A stretch of 31,576 nt of DNA. Source: JACPNE01 sp964444465 (lineage in GTDB: Archaea > Nanobdellota > Nanobdellia > SCGC-AAA011-G17 > JACPNG01). The position numbers and the translations under genes are program-made. The notes under the pieces were generated by a model. That model did not search any database and was not told where the DNA came from. It was given only the letters and a program-made list of their open reading frames with translations. The stretch spans positions 1-31,576 of the forward strand of contig CAYUGZ010000010.1 in assembly GCA_964444465.1 (NCBI GenBank). The letters are read 5' to 3'. This document shows positions 7,104 through 14,837 of this stretch, in pieces; positions within the stretch are counted from its first letter, which is position 1; the number at the start of each line of letters is the position of its first letter.

Positions 7104-8391
7104 ACAGCTAGCTGGTTCAATAATCAAAACTGTAGATGAAATAATTTTATATAAAAATAATTTAATTAAAGCAAAAGCACAAATAAAAGATTTAGAAGAT
7201 CAATTAACTAAAAAATTAATAACTAAAGCACAATTTAATGCTTATATTAACAAATTACTTAGAGGACAAAAAATAGATCAATATACTTCTTCTCAAGAAC
7301 AAAAAATTTTTAGATTTTTAGACCAGATTGATACAAATTTAACTACTATCACCTCATCTATCTCAATAAAACAAGAGATTAAAACAAAGGAAGATATCTA
7401 TGAAGTTCATGAAGCAAAGCCAACAGAAATTAATGTAAGATACATCAAAGATTTAGTTAAAAAAAGAAAGAAGAAAAAAGATCAATTAGAAATTCCTAAT
7501 TATTCGTTATATAAAACAACACAATATGGAAAAATTTCTAATATTTTTATGGAAAGTTTTTCTGATTATCTAACAAAGAATTATAATAGTTTTTTTATCT
7601 CATTGTATAAATCATTAAAATCTTCAGGCATCCTAATCTTATCAAAAACATATATAAGTATTATTTTATTTTCATCTATTCTAACTTTTTTTATTGGAAC
7701 TTTAGTTTTCTTTTTAATGTTTCAATCTTTATCTGTCATAAGCATAGTAAATTCTATATTTTTAGGAATTTTTTTGGCTTCGTCTACATTTGTAGGACTC
7801 TTTTATTATCCATCTATCGTTTCTAGTAGTAGAAGAAGTAAAATAAAAAATGATCTACCCTTTGTAATAGTACATATGGCCGCTGTAGCAGGTTCTGGAG
7901 CAAATCCAATCTCTATGTTTAATCTAATATTAACTTCAAAAGAATTTAAAGGAGTTGAAAACGATGTTAAAAAAATAGTTAATTATGTAAATCTTTTTGG
8001 ATATAATCTAACAACTTCTCTAAAATTAGTAGCTTTGACTACCCCTTCAAAAGAGTTTAGAGAATTTTTAAGTGGATTAGTAACAATTATAGAAACAGGG
8101 GGAAATCTAAAACAATATCTAACTGCAAAAGCAGAAGATGCAACTACTTCATATAAACTAAATATGAAAAAATATGTAGAATCTTTAGCTACTTATTCTG
8201 ATGTTTATACTGGAATATTAATTGCTGGACCTTTATTGTTTTTTTCTACTCTAGCTATAATTCAAGTATTAGGTGGATCTCTTTTTGGTGTTTCTGCATC
8301 AGTGATAGGATTAATAGGAACTTTTATTGTCATTCCTTCATTAAATCTTTTATTTTTATTATTCATAAGTATAATACAACCAGAAATATGA
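7087..8391 (+). CDS. T2SSF-type pilus assembly membrane platform protein 1
   Basis: 434 aa. Residues 1-150 are a charged, coiled-coil-like cytoplasmic region. Hydrophobic segments lie near 188-210 and 215-240, then a T2SSF-like cytoplasmic domain (SGANPISMFNLIL, TTSLKLVALTTPSKEFREFLSGLVTI in two parts), then C-terminal membrane helices near 373-395 and 403-428. This is the FlaJ/TadC-type inner-membrane core that works with the secretion ATPase. The overlap with the next gene is 4 nt (ATGA). The usual archaeal FlaJ has two T2SSF domains in one chain; here each of two adjacent genes carries one, as in bacterial TadB/TadC. Confidence 0.85.
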   Translation: MKEDLKQLAGSIIKTVDEIILYKNNLIKAKAQIKDLEDQLTKKLITKAQFNAYINKLLRGQKIDQYTSSQEQKIFRFLDQIDTNLTTITSSISIKQEIKTKEDIYEVHEAKPTEINVRYIKDLVKKRKKKKDQLEIPNYSLYKTTQYGKISNIFMESFSDYLTKNYNSFFISLYKSLKSSGILILSKTYISIILFSSILTFFIGTLVFFLMFQSLSVISIVNSIFLGIFLASSTFVGLFYYPSIVSSSRRSKIKNDLPFVIVHMAAVAGSGANPISMFNLILTSKEFKGVENDVKKIVNYVNLFGYNLTTSLKLVALTTPSKEFREFLSGLVTIIETGGNLKQYLTAKAEDATTSYKLNMKKYVESLATYSDVYTGILIAGPLLFFSTLAIIQVLGGSLFGVSASVIGLIGTFIVIPSLNLLFLLFISIIQPEI

Positions 8392-9236
8392 TTAAATTTA
8401 AAAAACACTACACAATTGGAATTGTTATCGGACTAATCTTAATAGTATTTGATGTAATCTATTTTTTAAAATCAAGATGGTTTCTTACTTTTCTTATCAT
8501 AGCAATAAATGTAGGATGGATACAATTCTGGATTGATTTTTTCAAGGAAAATAAAAGACAAAAGGAAATAGAATCTAGATTTTTACAATTCGTAAGAAGT
8601 TTAGTTGGAACAGTTAAATCTGGAATCTCAATTCCAAATTCAATTATACAAATAGCAAATGAAGATTATGGACCATTAACTCCTTATGTTAAAAAACTTA
8701 GAAATCAAATAGAATGGGGCATTCCAATACAAGAAGCATTAATTAATTTTGGAAAAGACACTAACAATCCTATAATCAATAGAGCTGTATCTATAGTTTT
8801 AGAAGCAGAAAGATCTGGTGGAGAAATTGGAGATGTATTGGATTCAGTTACAAGTTCTGTAGTTAACATCAAAAAGATGAAAGAAGAAAGAAAAGCTAGT
8901 GTTTTTTCTCAAATAGTCCAAGGATATATAGTATTCTTTGTTTTTATTGTAATAATGTTAGTCATGCAATTATACCTTTTTCCACAAATTCAAGAAGTTG
9001 GAAGTCTAGGTGGTTTGACTGGATTAGATTTTGCAGAAGGTGTTGTTGGCTCTGGTGAAGCCGAAAATGTCAATCTAGACTCAACTTTTTTTAGTCTTAT
9101 TTTAATACAAGGATTTTTTGCTGGAATAATGATTGGAAAATTCTCAGAAGGGACTATCAAACAAGGAGTGATGCATTCATTAATCTTGATGACTTCAGCT
9201 GCTTTAATAATAACTACAGCAAAGGGTGGAATTTAA
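8388..9236 (+). CDS. T2SSF-type pilus assembly membrane platform protein 2
   Basis: 282 aa. Two N-terminal membrane helices (about 7-25 and 29-47) precede a T2SSF cytoplasmic domain with the family-like pattern FLQFVRSLVGTVKSGISIP and a SGGEIGDVLDSV segment. Membrane helices follow near 175-196, 235-255 and 264-280. It is probably the second half of a heteromeric platform with the upstream gene, to which it is translationally coupled by a 4-nt overlap. The following gene starts directly after its stop codon. I infer a TadB-like role; the sequence alone does not show which partner contacts the ATPase. Confidence 0.85.
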   Translation: MIKFKKHYTIGIVIGLILIVFDVIYFLKSRWFLTFLIIAINVGWIQFWIDFFKENKRQKEIESRFLQFVRSLVGTVKSGISIPNSIIQIANEDYGPLTPYVKKLRNQIEWGIPIQEALINFGKDTNNPIINRAVSIVLEAERSGGEIGDVLDSVTSSVVNIKKMKEERKASVFSQIVQGYIVFFVFIVIMLVMQLYLFPQIQEVGSLGGLTGLDFAEGVVGSGEAENVNLDSTFFSLILIQGFFAGIMIGKFSEGTIKQGVMHSLILMTSAALIITTAKGGI

Positions 9237-10013
9237 ATGAAAGGTGCTTCTCAAGTTGATTGGGCAATTAGTATGGGTATATTTTTAATTTATGTTTTAG
9301 GGTTGTTAGTTTTTTTAAGACCAGGAATACAACCTGTATTAGAAAATAATTTATTAGTTTCTATAATTCAAGACAATTTAGAAGAAGAAGTAAATGTTAA
9401 ATTAAAAAGAACCCCTTTATTTATTAATATCTCAGATAATTCAAAAAAATCCCCTCCACCCTCTGGAACTTATAAGTTAGAAATAAATGATCCTCTACCC
9501 TTTGAAGGAAAGGAAGAAGAGTTTGCTTTATTAGATAAAAATAATAATTTTGTTAATTTTGATTTAACAGCAGATAAAAAATTAAGATTTGATGGTTTAG
9601 TAAAAAAAGGAGAGTTGAATATATTTTGGCTTTTATTTTTAGAAAATGATAGTTATAATAACTTAAATCCTATTGAAAATGTAGATATAAACAATGAAAA
9701 AAATTTCTCATATAATTATGGAGTTACAGAAGAAATTATAGGTTTAGATTACAATAAATTGATATTGTTAGATCAAAATGTAGATAGACTAAAAGAAAAA
9801 TGGAATTTTCCTAAGTCTAAAGATTTTTCTATAATTTTAATCAACACAACTAATAGCTTGTATAATCAAAGTAGTGTTGTTTTTGCTTATAACGAAAAAG
9901 AAGGGACACAACAAACAGATGTTTTTGTTAGAGAATGGAAGAGTTGGATTATTAGCAAGCAAGGAAGATTATCTGGAGTTATATTTAATGTAAGGGTTGG
10001 TGAGTTTGAATAA
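9237..10013 (+). CDS. Pseudopilin-like membrane-anchored protein
   Basis: 258 aa, starting at the base after the upstream stop. The N-terminus MKGASQVDWAISMGIFLIYVLGLLVFL has a very short basic leader with a KG|A cleavage context and one hydrophobic helix, like archaeal class III substrates. The rest is soluble, beta-rich and cysteine-free, and presumably external. It occupies the usual site of minor pilins after the platform genes. No specific family is recognised. It could be a minor pilin or a simple membrane-anchored assembly factor that is not cleaved. Confidence 0.68.
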   Translation: MKGASQVDWAISMGIFLIYVLGLLVFLRPGIQPVLENNLLVSIIQDNLEEEVNVKLKRTPLFINISDNSKKSPPPSGTYKLEINDPLPFEGKEEEFALLDKNNNFVNFDLTADKKLRFDGLVKKGELNIFWLLFLENDSYNNLNPIENVDINNEKNFSYNYGVTEEIIGLDYNKLILLDQNVDRLKEKWNFPKSKDFSIILINTTNSLYNQSSVVFAYNEKEGTQQTDVFVREWKSWIISKQGRLSGVIFNVRVGEFE

Positions 10014-10413
10014 AAAAGGATATATAAGAACTGTAGAAGCTTTTATAGCCATAATAATAATTTTGATAGTAGTCTTTTTCTTAATTCCAGAGAGACCAAG
10101 ACAAGAACCTTCTACTCCACCTATAGTGGAGAGTGCACAAAATTTTATTTTAAATGAATTAACATTAAATGATAGTGCTAGAGAATGTATAGTAAGTAAT
10201 TCATTATGTGAAAATTCAATAACTTTCACTCACATTATAGATTCTAATATCCCTCCAGGGTATGATCATAGTGTTAAAATATGTGATACAACAAATTGTG
10301 TTGTATCAACTCCTTCGGATAAAGATGTATATGTTAATGATGTGATAATTGCCTCAACTTTGAAAAAACAAAATCCAAAGATAGTTAGATTATGGATATG
10401 GAGTTTAGAATAA
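10000..10413 (+). CDS. Pilin-like protein, last gene of the pilus cluster
   Basis: About 137 aa. The start is uncertain: TTG 9997, GTG 10000 and TTG 10006 are all in frame behind an AAGGG site at 9992-9996. None is ATG, and 10006 would give an M-NKKGYI leader like that of the first cluster gene. After KKG comes YIRTVEAFIAIIIILIVVFFLIP, including the conserved Glu (VEAF) near position 5 of mature pilins. Four cysteines follow (REC, SLC, KIC, TNC), suggesting two disulfides. It overlaps the upstream gene by about 14 nt. It is likely a minor pilin. Confidence 0.7.
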   Translation: MSLNKKGYIRTVEAFIAIIIILIVVFFLIPERPRQEPSTPPIVESAQNFILNELTLNDSARECIVSNSLCENSITFTHIIDSNIPPGYDHSVKICDTTNCVVSTPSDKDVYVNDVIIASTLKKQNPKIVRLWIWSLE

Positions 10414-10415
10414 AT

Positions 10416-10841
10416 TTAAACATCTAAGATTACAAATGCTCTCCATAAATCATTCTTTTTTTCTACTTTAAATTCATGCATTGTTGGAGCTTTTACATCA
10501 ACTTTTGTATCATGTCTTTTGATATCAACTTCTTCACCATTAGCTATACAATTTAATTTAAAGATTTTATTCTCTTTTATTTCCACTTTAAATTTATTAA
10601 AAACTAGGGATTCTGAATCTTTTAAAAAAATTAATTCATCTAAGAACTTGAATAATAACTCTTCAATGTTATTTGTTTGTAATTTAATTTCTTTTTTTAT
10701 TTTAGATCTAACTTTTTTTAGATCTATCATAGTATCAAAAGTAGCTAAAGCACAATCTTCAAATAATTTATTCAAATTTTTATTCTTAGCTTCAAAAGCT
10801 ACATCGGCCATTGTTACATTATCTATAAATTTGTAAGCCAT
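10416..10841 (-). CDS. Archease, activator of the RNA ligase RtcB
   Basis: About 141 aa from Met5 of the longest frame; the longer start is at 10853. Met5 is preferred because MAYKFIDNVTMADVAFEA aligns with the family N-terminus (F-x-D-H-T-A-D-V-A) and because the TATA box at 10863-10871 is then 26 bp upstream. Acidic residues of the metal site (D near IDN, D in ADVA, terminal ILDV) are kept, but the usual DHTAD is altered to DNVTMAD. Archease stimulates GTP-dependent guanylylation of RtcB for multiple turnover. rtcB lies next but one on the same strand, fitting a joint role in joining spliced tRNA exons. Confidence 0.85.
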   Translation of the reverse strand: MAYKFIDNVTMADVAFEAKNKNLNKLFEDCALATFDTMIDLKKVRSKIKKEIKLQTNNIEELLFKFLDELIFLKDSESLVFNKFKVEIKENKIFKLNCIANGEEVDIKRHDTKVDVKAPTMHEFKVEKKNDLWRAFVILDV

Positions 10842-10862
10842 ATATTCAATCAAATAATAAAG

Positions 10863-10871
10863 TTTATATAA
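10863..10871. promoter_or_regulatory. Shared symmetric TATA box between archease and MIP18-type genes
   Basis: TTTATATAA is nearly palindromic and lies 25-26 bp from both the plus-strand ATG at 10892 and the minus-strand ATG at 10841. A single element could position TBP for both directions. Confidence 0.45.
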
Positions 10872-10891
10872 GTTTATCTCACATTTTTTTT

Positions 10892-11179
10892 ATGATTTCA
10901 AAATCAGATGTTGTTGAGGCGTTAAAGAAAGTAATGGATCCTGAGTTACATATAGATATATGGACTTTAGAACTAGTTTATGATATAAAGATTAATGAAG
11001 ATGATGTTGATGTTTTAATGACATTTACTTCTCCTGGATGCCCTTATGGTCCAGCTTTATTAGCAGATACTAAACAAAAATTATCTGAGATAAATGGAAT
11101 AAAAGACGTTAATGTAGAAGTTGTATTTGAACCACCTTGGGAACCTAGTGAAGATTTAAGATCAATGTTTGGTGTTTAA
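10892..11179 (+). CDS. MIP18/SufT-type Fe-S cluster assembly factor (DUF59)
   Basis: 95 aa. DPELHIDIWTLELVYDI near residues 16-32 and TFTSPGCPYGP, with the conserved Cys at about 50, are the signatures of the MIP18/DUF59 family. It ends with a FEPPWEPSEDL segment also typical of it. Such proteins help place iron-sulfur clusters on target proteins. The length is that of a stand-alone DUF59 domain. The gene is leaderless by TATA spacing and converges on rtcB with a 4-nt overlap of the stops. The partner and targets are not shown by the sequence. Confidence 0.88.
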   Translation: MISKSDVVEALKKVMDPELHIDIWTLELVYDIKINEDDVDVLMTFTSPGCPYGPALLADTKQKLSEINGIKDVNVEVVFEPPWEPSEDLRSMFGV

Positions 11180-12639
11180 CCTTTAATATTTCCAATTGGT
11201 TCTAATGAAACAATTCTTTTAGAAATTCCAGCTAATTCTAAAGTTTCACAAATAGAATGAATATCTTTGTATGCTTCTCCTGCTTCTTCAGCTAATCCTT
11301 TCATGGAAGCTCCTTTAACATAAATTCCTTTTTCTTCTAAATCTTTTTGTAGTTTGGATCCATCAAACATTTGTTTTGCTTTTGTTCTAGACATTAATCT
11401 TCCTGCTCCATGTGCTGTTGAACCAAAAGTTTTTTCCATAGCTTTATCAGTTCCAGTTAAGATATAAGAACCAGTCTCCATTGATCCACCAATTATAACT
11501 ACTTGTCCAATTTCTTTATGTTCTTTAGGAATTCCTTCTATTCCTGGACCAAATGATCTTGTTGCACCTTTTCTATGAACTAATAATTCTTTTACTTTAC
11601 CATCTACTTTATATTTTTCTAATTTTGCTATATTATGTGCCACATCATAAGTCATGTTTAATCCAAGGTTTTCAGCATCATTTCCAAAAGTTTTACTAAA
11701 AACTTCTCTAATTCTATGTAGAATAACTTGTCTATTTGCAAAAGCCATATTAACCGCACATTTCATAGCACCAAAATAATCTTGTCCTTCTTTACTCTTA
11801 AAAGGAGCACAAGCTAATTCTTTATCAGATATGTTTATTTTATATTTAGGTTCCATTACTTTAAGAAATTCTTGTAAATAATCTGTTCCAATTTGGTGAC
11901 CAAATCCTCTTGATCCACAATGGAACATTATTACAATCTGATCATCAAAAAATCCTAATTTTTTTGCTATTTCTTTATCAAAAAAGTTTTTTTCTTTTAC
12001 TCTTTGAATCTCTAAATAATGATTTCCAGATCCTAATGTTCCTAACTGATTAAAGCCCCTTTTAATTGCTTTATCACTTACTTTTGTTGAATCTGCTCCT
12101 TTCATACAACCATTCTCTTCAATAAACTCTAAATCTTGTTTCCAACCATAATCTTTTTCTACACACCATTTAACTCCTTGTTCTATAACCTCTCTAAAAC
12201 CTTTTTCATCTAGTTTAACAAAACCTTTTCTCCCTACACCTGTTGGAATTTTCTCAAATAAATTATTAACTAAATCTTTAAGTTTAGGCTTAACTTCTTT
12301 GTAGGTTAGATTAGTTTTTACTAACCTCATACCACAATTAATATCAAAACCAATACCTCCAGGAGAAATAATTCCATTATTCTCTGGATCAAAAGCAGCT
12401 ACCCCTCCAATTGGAAATCCATATCCTGAATGACCATCAGGCATACAAAAAGAATAATTAACAATCCCAGGAAGTGTAGCAACATTTGAGATTTGTTCAT
12501 AAACTCTTAAATCCATTGAATCAATTATTGATTCAGTTCCGATTAGTCTAGCAGGAACATTCATTCCTTTCTTAAAACTTTTTGGGATCTCCCATTCAGT
12601 ATCATTTATTCTTTTTAGTTGAGGTTTCTTTAATTCCAT
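11176..12639 (-). CDS. rtcB: RNA-splicing ligase RtcB
   Basis: 487 aa, the normal archaeal length without an intein. Metal and guanylate ligands are visible in order: D99 and C102 in GIGFDINCG, His in GSGNHYLEIQ, MFHCGSRGFGHQIG, YDVAHNIAK and the guanylylated His of STAHGAGRLMSR. RtcB joins 2',3'-cyclic phosphate (or 3'-phosphate) and 5'-OH RNA ends using GTP and Mn2+. In archaea it seals tRNA exons after splicing endonuclease cleavage. Five tRNA genes in this window need this reaction. Its activator archease lies downstream on the same strand. On the minus strand an AT box (GTTTAAATAATTT, 12659-12671) sits about 26 bp upstream of the start. Confidence 0.97.
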   Translation of the reverse strand: MELKKPQLKRINDTEWEIPKSFKKGMNVPARLIGTESIIDSMDLRVYEQISNVATLPGIVNYSFCMPDGHSGYGFPIGGVAAFDPENNGIISPGGIGFDINCGMRLVKTNLTYKEVKPKLKDLVNNLFEKIPTGVGRKGFVKLDEKGFREVIEQGVKWCVEKDYGWKQDLEFIEENGCMKGADSTKVSDKAIKRGFNQLGTLGSGNHYLEIQRVKEKNFFDKEIAKKLGFFDDQIVIMFHCGSRGFGHQIGTDYLQEFLKVMEPKYKINISDKELACAPFKSKEGQDYFGAMKCAVNMAFANRQVILHRIREVFSKTFGNDAENLGLNMTYDVAHNIAKLEKYKVDGKVKELLVHRKGATRSFGPGIEGIPKEHKEIGQVVIIGGSMETGSYILTGTDKAMEKTFGSTAHGAGRLMSRTKAKQMFDGSKLQKDLEEKGIYVKGASMKGLAEEAGEAYKDIHSICETLELAGISKRIVSLEPIGNIKG

Positions 12640-12707
12640 AAACTAATGATTTAAAAATTGTTTAAATAATTTACTATCTATCTAAAAAATACTTAAAATC
12701 ACCAAAA

Positions 12708-12718
12708 AGTTTATTAAG
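12708..12718 (+). promoter_or_regulatory. TATA-like box of the oap/arv operon
   Basis: AGTTTATTAAG lies about 28 bp upstream of the ATG at 12742. The 102-bp divergent region between rtcB and this operon is AT-rich; I saw no repeated origin-recognition boxes in it. Confidence 0.35.
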
Positions 12719-12741
12719 TAACTACTGATAAATTTATAATA

Positions 12742-13374
12742 ATGATAATAAAATTGAGGGATTTTATAGGTAATATCTTCTTAAGACTATTTCAACAAAG
12801 AAGAAGCTTAAAACTTGGAATCTATGGCCCTCCAAATGCAGGTAAGACTACATTAGCTAATAAAATATGTCAAGATTGGCTTGGAGAAGAGATGGGTGCA
12901 GCTTCTAAAGTTCCACATGAAACTAGGGCTATCCAAACTAAAGAAAAGATAAAAGTTAAGCATAAAAGAAAAGAATTAACCTTTAATTTAATAGACACTC
13001 CAGGGATAGCTACAAAGATAGATTATGAAGATTTCTTAAAGTTTAAAATGCCTCAAAAAGAAGCTAAAAAAAGAGCTAGAGAAGCTACTAAAGGTGTCAT
13101 AGAAGCAATTAAATGGTTAGATGGGATGGATGCTGTTTTAGTTGTTTTAGATGCTACTTTAAACCCATACTCACAAGTTAATTTAACAATCATAGGAAAT
13201 TTAGCTGCTAGAGACATTCCTGTTCTAGTTGTTGCAAATAAGATAGATCTTAAAAAGGCAAAGATTAAAAAAGTAGAAAATGCTTTTCCTCAGTATGAGG
13301 TGGTGGGTATTTCTGCTGAAAAAGGACAGAATATTGAGGAGTTTTACGAATCTTTATTTAAATTGGTGAAATAA
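12742..13374 (+). CDS. Era-like small GTPase, OapA/ArvA-type
   Basis: 210 aa. G motifs: G1 GPPNAGKT (29-36), G3 DTPG (85-88), G4 NKID (166-169) and G5 SAEKG (191-195). The first ~20 residues (LRDFIGNIFLRLFQQRR) look like an amphipathic helix that could hold the protein at the membrane. The following two genes encode a DUF2073 protein and a zinc-ribbon protein, the gene set known in haloarchaea as oapABC (ori-associated) and studied as arvABC, in which the GTPase drives extracellular vesicle formation. The assignment comes from family recall plus gene order, and the vesicle role here is inference. It ends on the first base of the next start codon. Confidence 0.82.
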   Translation: MIIKLRDFIGNIFLRLFQQRRSLKLGIYGPPNAGKTTLANKICQDWLGEEMGAASKVPHETRAIQTKEKIKVKHKRKELTFNLIDTPGIATKIDYEDFLKFKMPQKEAKKRAREATKGVIEAIKWLDGMDAVLVVLDATLNPYSQVNLTIIGNLAARDIPVLVVANKIDLKKAKIKKVENAFPQYEVVGISAEKGQNIEEFYESLFKLVK

Positions 13375-13748
13375 TGCTTACATTACAATTTGTTCCATAT
13401 ACTGAAATTGAATCTTTAAGTTCTAATTCTAAAGTTAGAAAATTATTAAATTTAGTTAAAGAAAATAAGATTGTTTTGATGGAAGGTCGTTTAAAACCAA
13501 ATGAAGAAACTGATTTAATACAAAGAACAATGGAAAGTGTAAGTAAAGATTTTAAAGGAATAGAGTTGTGTACAATTTATCCAAATAATAAAAATAAATT
13601 TCTAAAAACTTTTTTAATTAACATATTAATTGGGGATAGGACTGGATTAACAGTTGTGGGACCAGCTAATATTGTAAAAGAAATTAAAAGAGATCCTAAC
13701 AAAATTCTATTGCTAACTGAGAATTTAAAAAGAAAAAGGAAGAAGTAG
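13374..13748 (+). CDS. DUF2073 family protein, OapB/ArvB-type
   Basis: 124 aa. The pattern MLTLQFVPYTEIESLSSNSKVRKLL...ENKIVLMEGRLKPNEETDLI...KDFKGIELCTIYP is characteristic of archaeal DUF2073 proteins. They are nearly always encoded beside an Era-like GTPase and a zinc-ribbon gene, as here. The start overlaps the GTPase stop by 1 nt (TAATG) and the next gene follows after 1 nt. Biochemical function is unknown. It lacks membrane segments and is probably a GTPase partner. A glycine-containing segment (GDRTGLTVVGPANIVKEIK) closes a compact alpha/beta domain. Confidence 0.85.
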   Translation: MLTLQFVPYTEIESLSSNSKVRKLLNLVKENKIVLMEGRLKPNEETDLIQRTMESVSKDFKGIELCTIYPNNKNKFLKTFLINILIGDRTGLTVVGPANIVKEIKRDPNKILLLTENLKRKRKK

Positions 13749-13749
13749 A

Positions 13750-14136
13750 ATGCCACACCAATGTGTTAAATGTGGTAAAGTTTACCAAGATGGTTCTAAT
13801 GAATTATTAAAAGGGTGTTCTAGTTGTACTGGCAGATTTTTCTTTTTTATAAAGAAAAAAGATTTAGAAGAATCTAAAAAAATAACTGAAAAATTAACAA
13901 ATGAAGAAAAACAACAAATTGAACAAGATGTTTTAGAGATTATTGGAATAGAGGATGACACCAAACCAGTGATATTGGATTTGGAGTCTATAAGAATATT
14001 ACAACCTGGAAAATATGAATTAGATATTGTTGAGTTGTTTAAAGGAAAACCTTTAGTTTATAGAGTTGAAGAAGGTAAATATATAATAGATTTAGCTTCT
14101 ACTTTTGGAAGTAAAGGAAATAAGAATTCTTCTTAA
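13750..14136 (+). CDS. Zinc-ribbon protein, OapC/ArvC-type
   Basis: 128 aa. An N-terminal zinc ribbon (C5-x2-C8, C23-x2-C26) is followed by a charged helical linker (40-60) and a C-terminal domain (VILDLESIRILQPGKYELDIVELFKGKPLVYRVEEGKYIIDLAS). This order, and the preceding GTPase and DUF2073 genes, match the OapC/ArvC family. It is the third and last gene of a tightly packed operon with 1-nt spacing. The C-terminal domain may be the interaction module; its activity is unknown. It converges on the metallo-hydrolase gene, with 2 nt between the stops. Confidence 0.85.
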   Translation: MPHQCVKCGKVYQDGSNELLKGCSSCTGRFFFFIKKKDLEESKKITEKLTNEEKQQIEQDVLEIIGIEDDTKPVILDLESIRILQPGKYELDIVELFKGKPLVYRVEEGKYIIDLASTFGSKGNKNSS

Positions 14137-14138
14137 AA

Positions 14139-14780
14139 TTAAATTATTTCTACTTTTGTATTTTTAGATAATTCTTTAAGTTTGTTTGCATCTTCTATAC
14201 TTCCTATTCGATCACTATAATGACAAGGAATTGCTACTTTAGGTTGAATAATGTTTACTGCTTCAGCTGCTTCTTCTGGAGTCATTACATAAGTTCCTGA
14301 AACTGGAATTAATATAATATCAATATCTTTTATATTCTTTAGTTCTTCAGTAACATCTGTATCTCCTGTAAAATATATTCTTTTTTCGTCTAGATTTATT
14401 ATATACCCTACTTTTCCATCTTCTTTTGGATGAAATGGGATTCCTGGAGCCCTAAATTTGTTGAGATTATAAGCAGCTACAACTTCTATCTTAATATTGA
14501 TAACTTCTAAACTATCTCCAGGATTTACAATTTTTATTTCATTATCAAATTTGTTTAACTTACTTATACAATCATTTGTCGCTACTATTATAGTTTTTTC
14601 ATCTATTACTTTTAGAATATCTTCTATACTTAAATGATCAAAATGTTCATGTGTAAGAAGAATTAAATCTGCTTTTTCAGTTTCATCTATATTAAATGGG
14701 TCTATATAAATCACTTTATCTTTTTTAATTTTAAAAGATGCATGATATAATCTTTTTATTTCTATTCCTTCTATCTCCAT
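14139..14780 (-). CDS. Metallo-beta-lactamase-fold hydrolase (UlaG-like)
   Basis: 213 aa. The H44-x-H46-x-D48-H49 motif (LTHEHFDHLS), FTGDTD and a late PCHYS histidine are the dinuclear metal-site signatures of the MBL superfamily. The short form, with the N-terminal LYHASFKI strand and no extra domain, is that of UlaG-like hydrolases (YtkL/UPF0173 type). The substrate is unknown; phosphodiester or lactone hydrolysis in the cytosol is possible. It is divergent from alaX, with 57 bp between the two start codons. It carries no signal peptide. Confidence 0.88.
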   Translation of the reverse strand: MEIEGIEIKRLYHASFKIKKDKVIYIDPFNIDETEKADLILLTHEHFDHLSIEDILKVIDEKTIIVATNDCISKLNKFDNEIKIVNPGDSLEVINIKIEVVAAYNLNKFRAPGIPFHPKEDGKVGYIINLDEKRIYFTGDTDVTEELKNIKDIDIILIPVSGTYVMTPEEAAEAVNIIQPKVAIPCHYSDRIGSIEDANKLKELSKNTKVEII

Positions 14781-14803
14781 TTTACATATTATTAAACAAA
14801 AAC

Positions 14804-14816
14804 TATAAAAATATAT
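14804..14816 (+). promoter_or_regulatory. TATA box for alaX
   Basis: CTATAAAAATATA is centred about 27 bp upstream of the ATG at 14838. With this spacing the upstream in-frame GTG at 14817 would lie before the transcription start, so the ATG is the better start. Confidence 0.5.
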
Positions 14817-14837
14817 GTGTTAAAAGTTATTCATAAG

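Noticed and set aside
9997..10413. TTG at 9997 as the definite start of the last pilin gene
   Set aside because: TTG directly abuts the AAGGG site; GTG 10000 or TTG 10006 have better spacing, so the start is reported as uncertain.
12640..12741. Replication origin next to the oapABC-type operon
   Set aside because: Haloarchaeal oap genes flank an origin, but this gap is only about 100 bp, shows no repeated origin-recognition boxes and has no Orc1/Cdc6 gene nearby.
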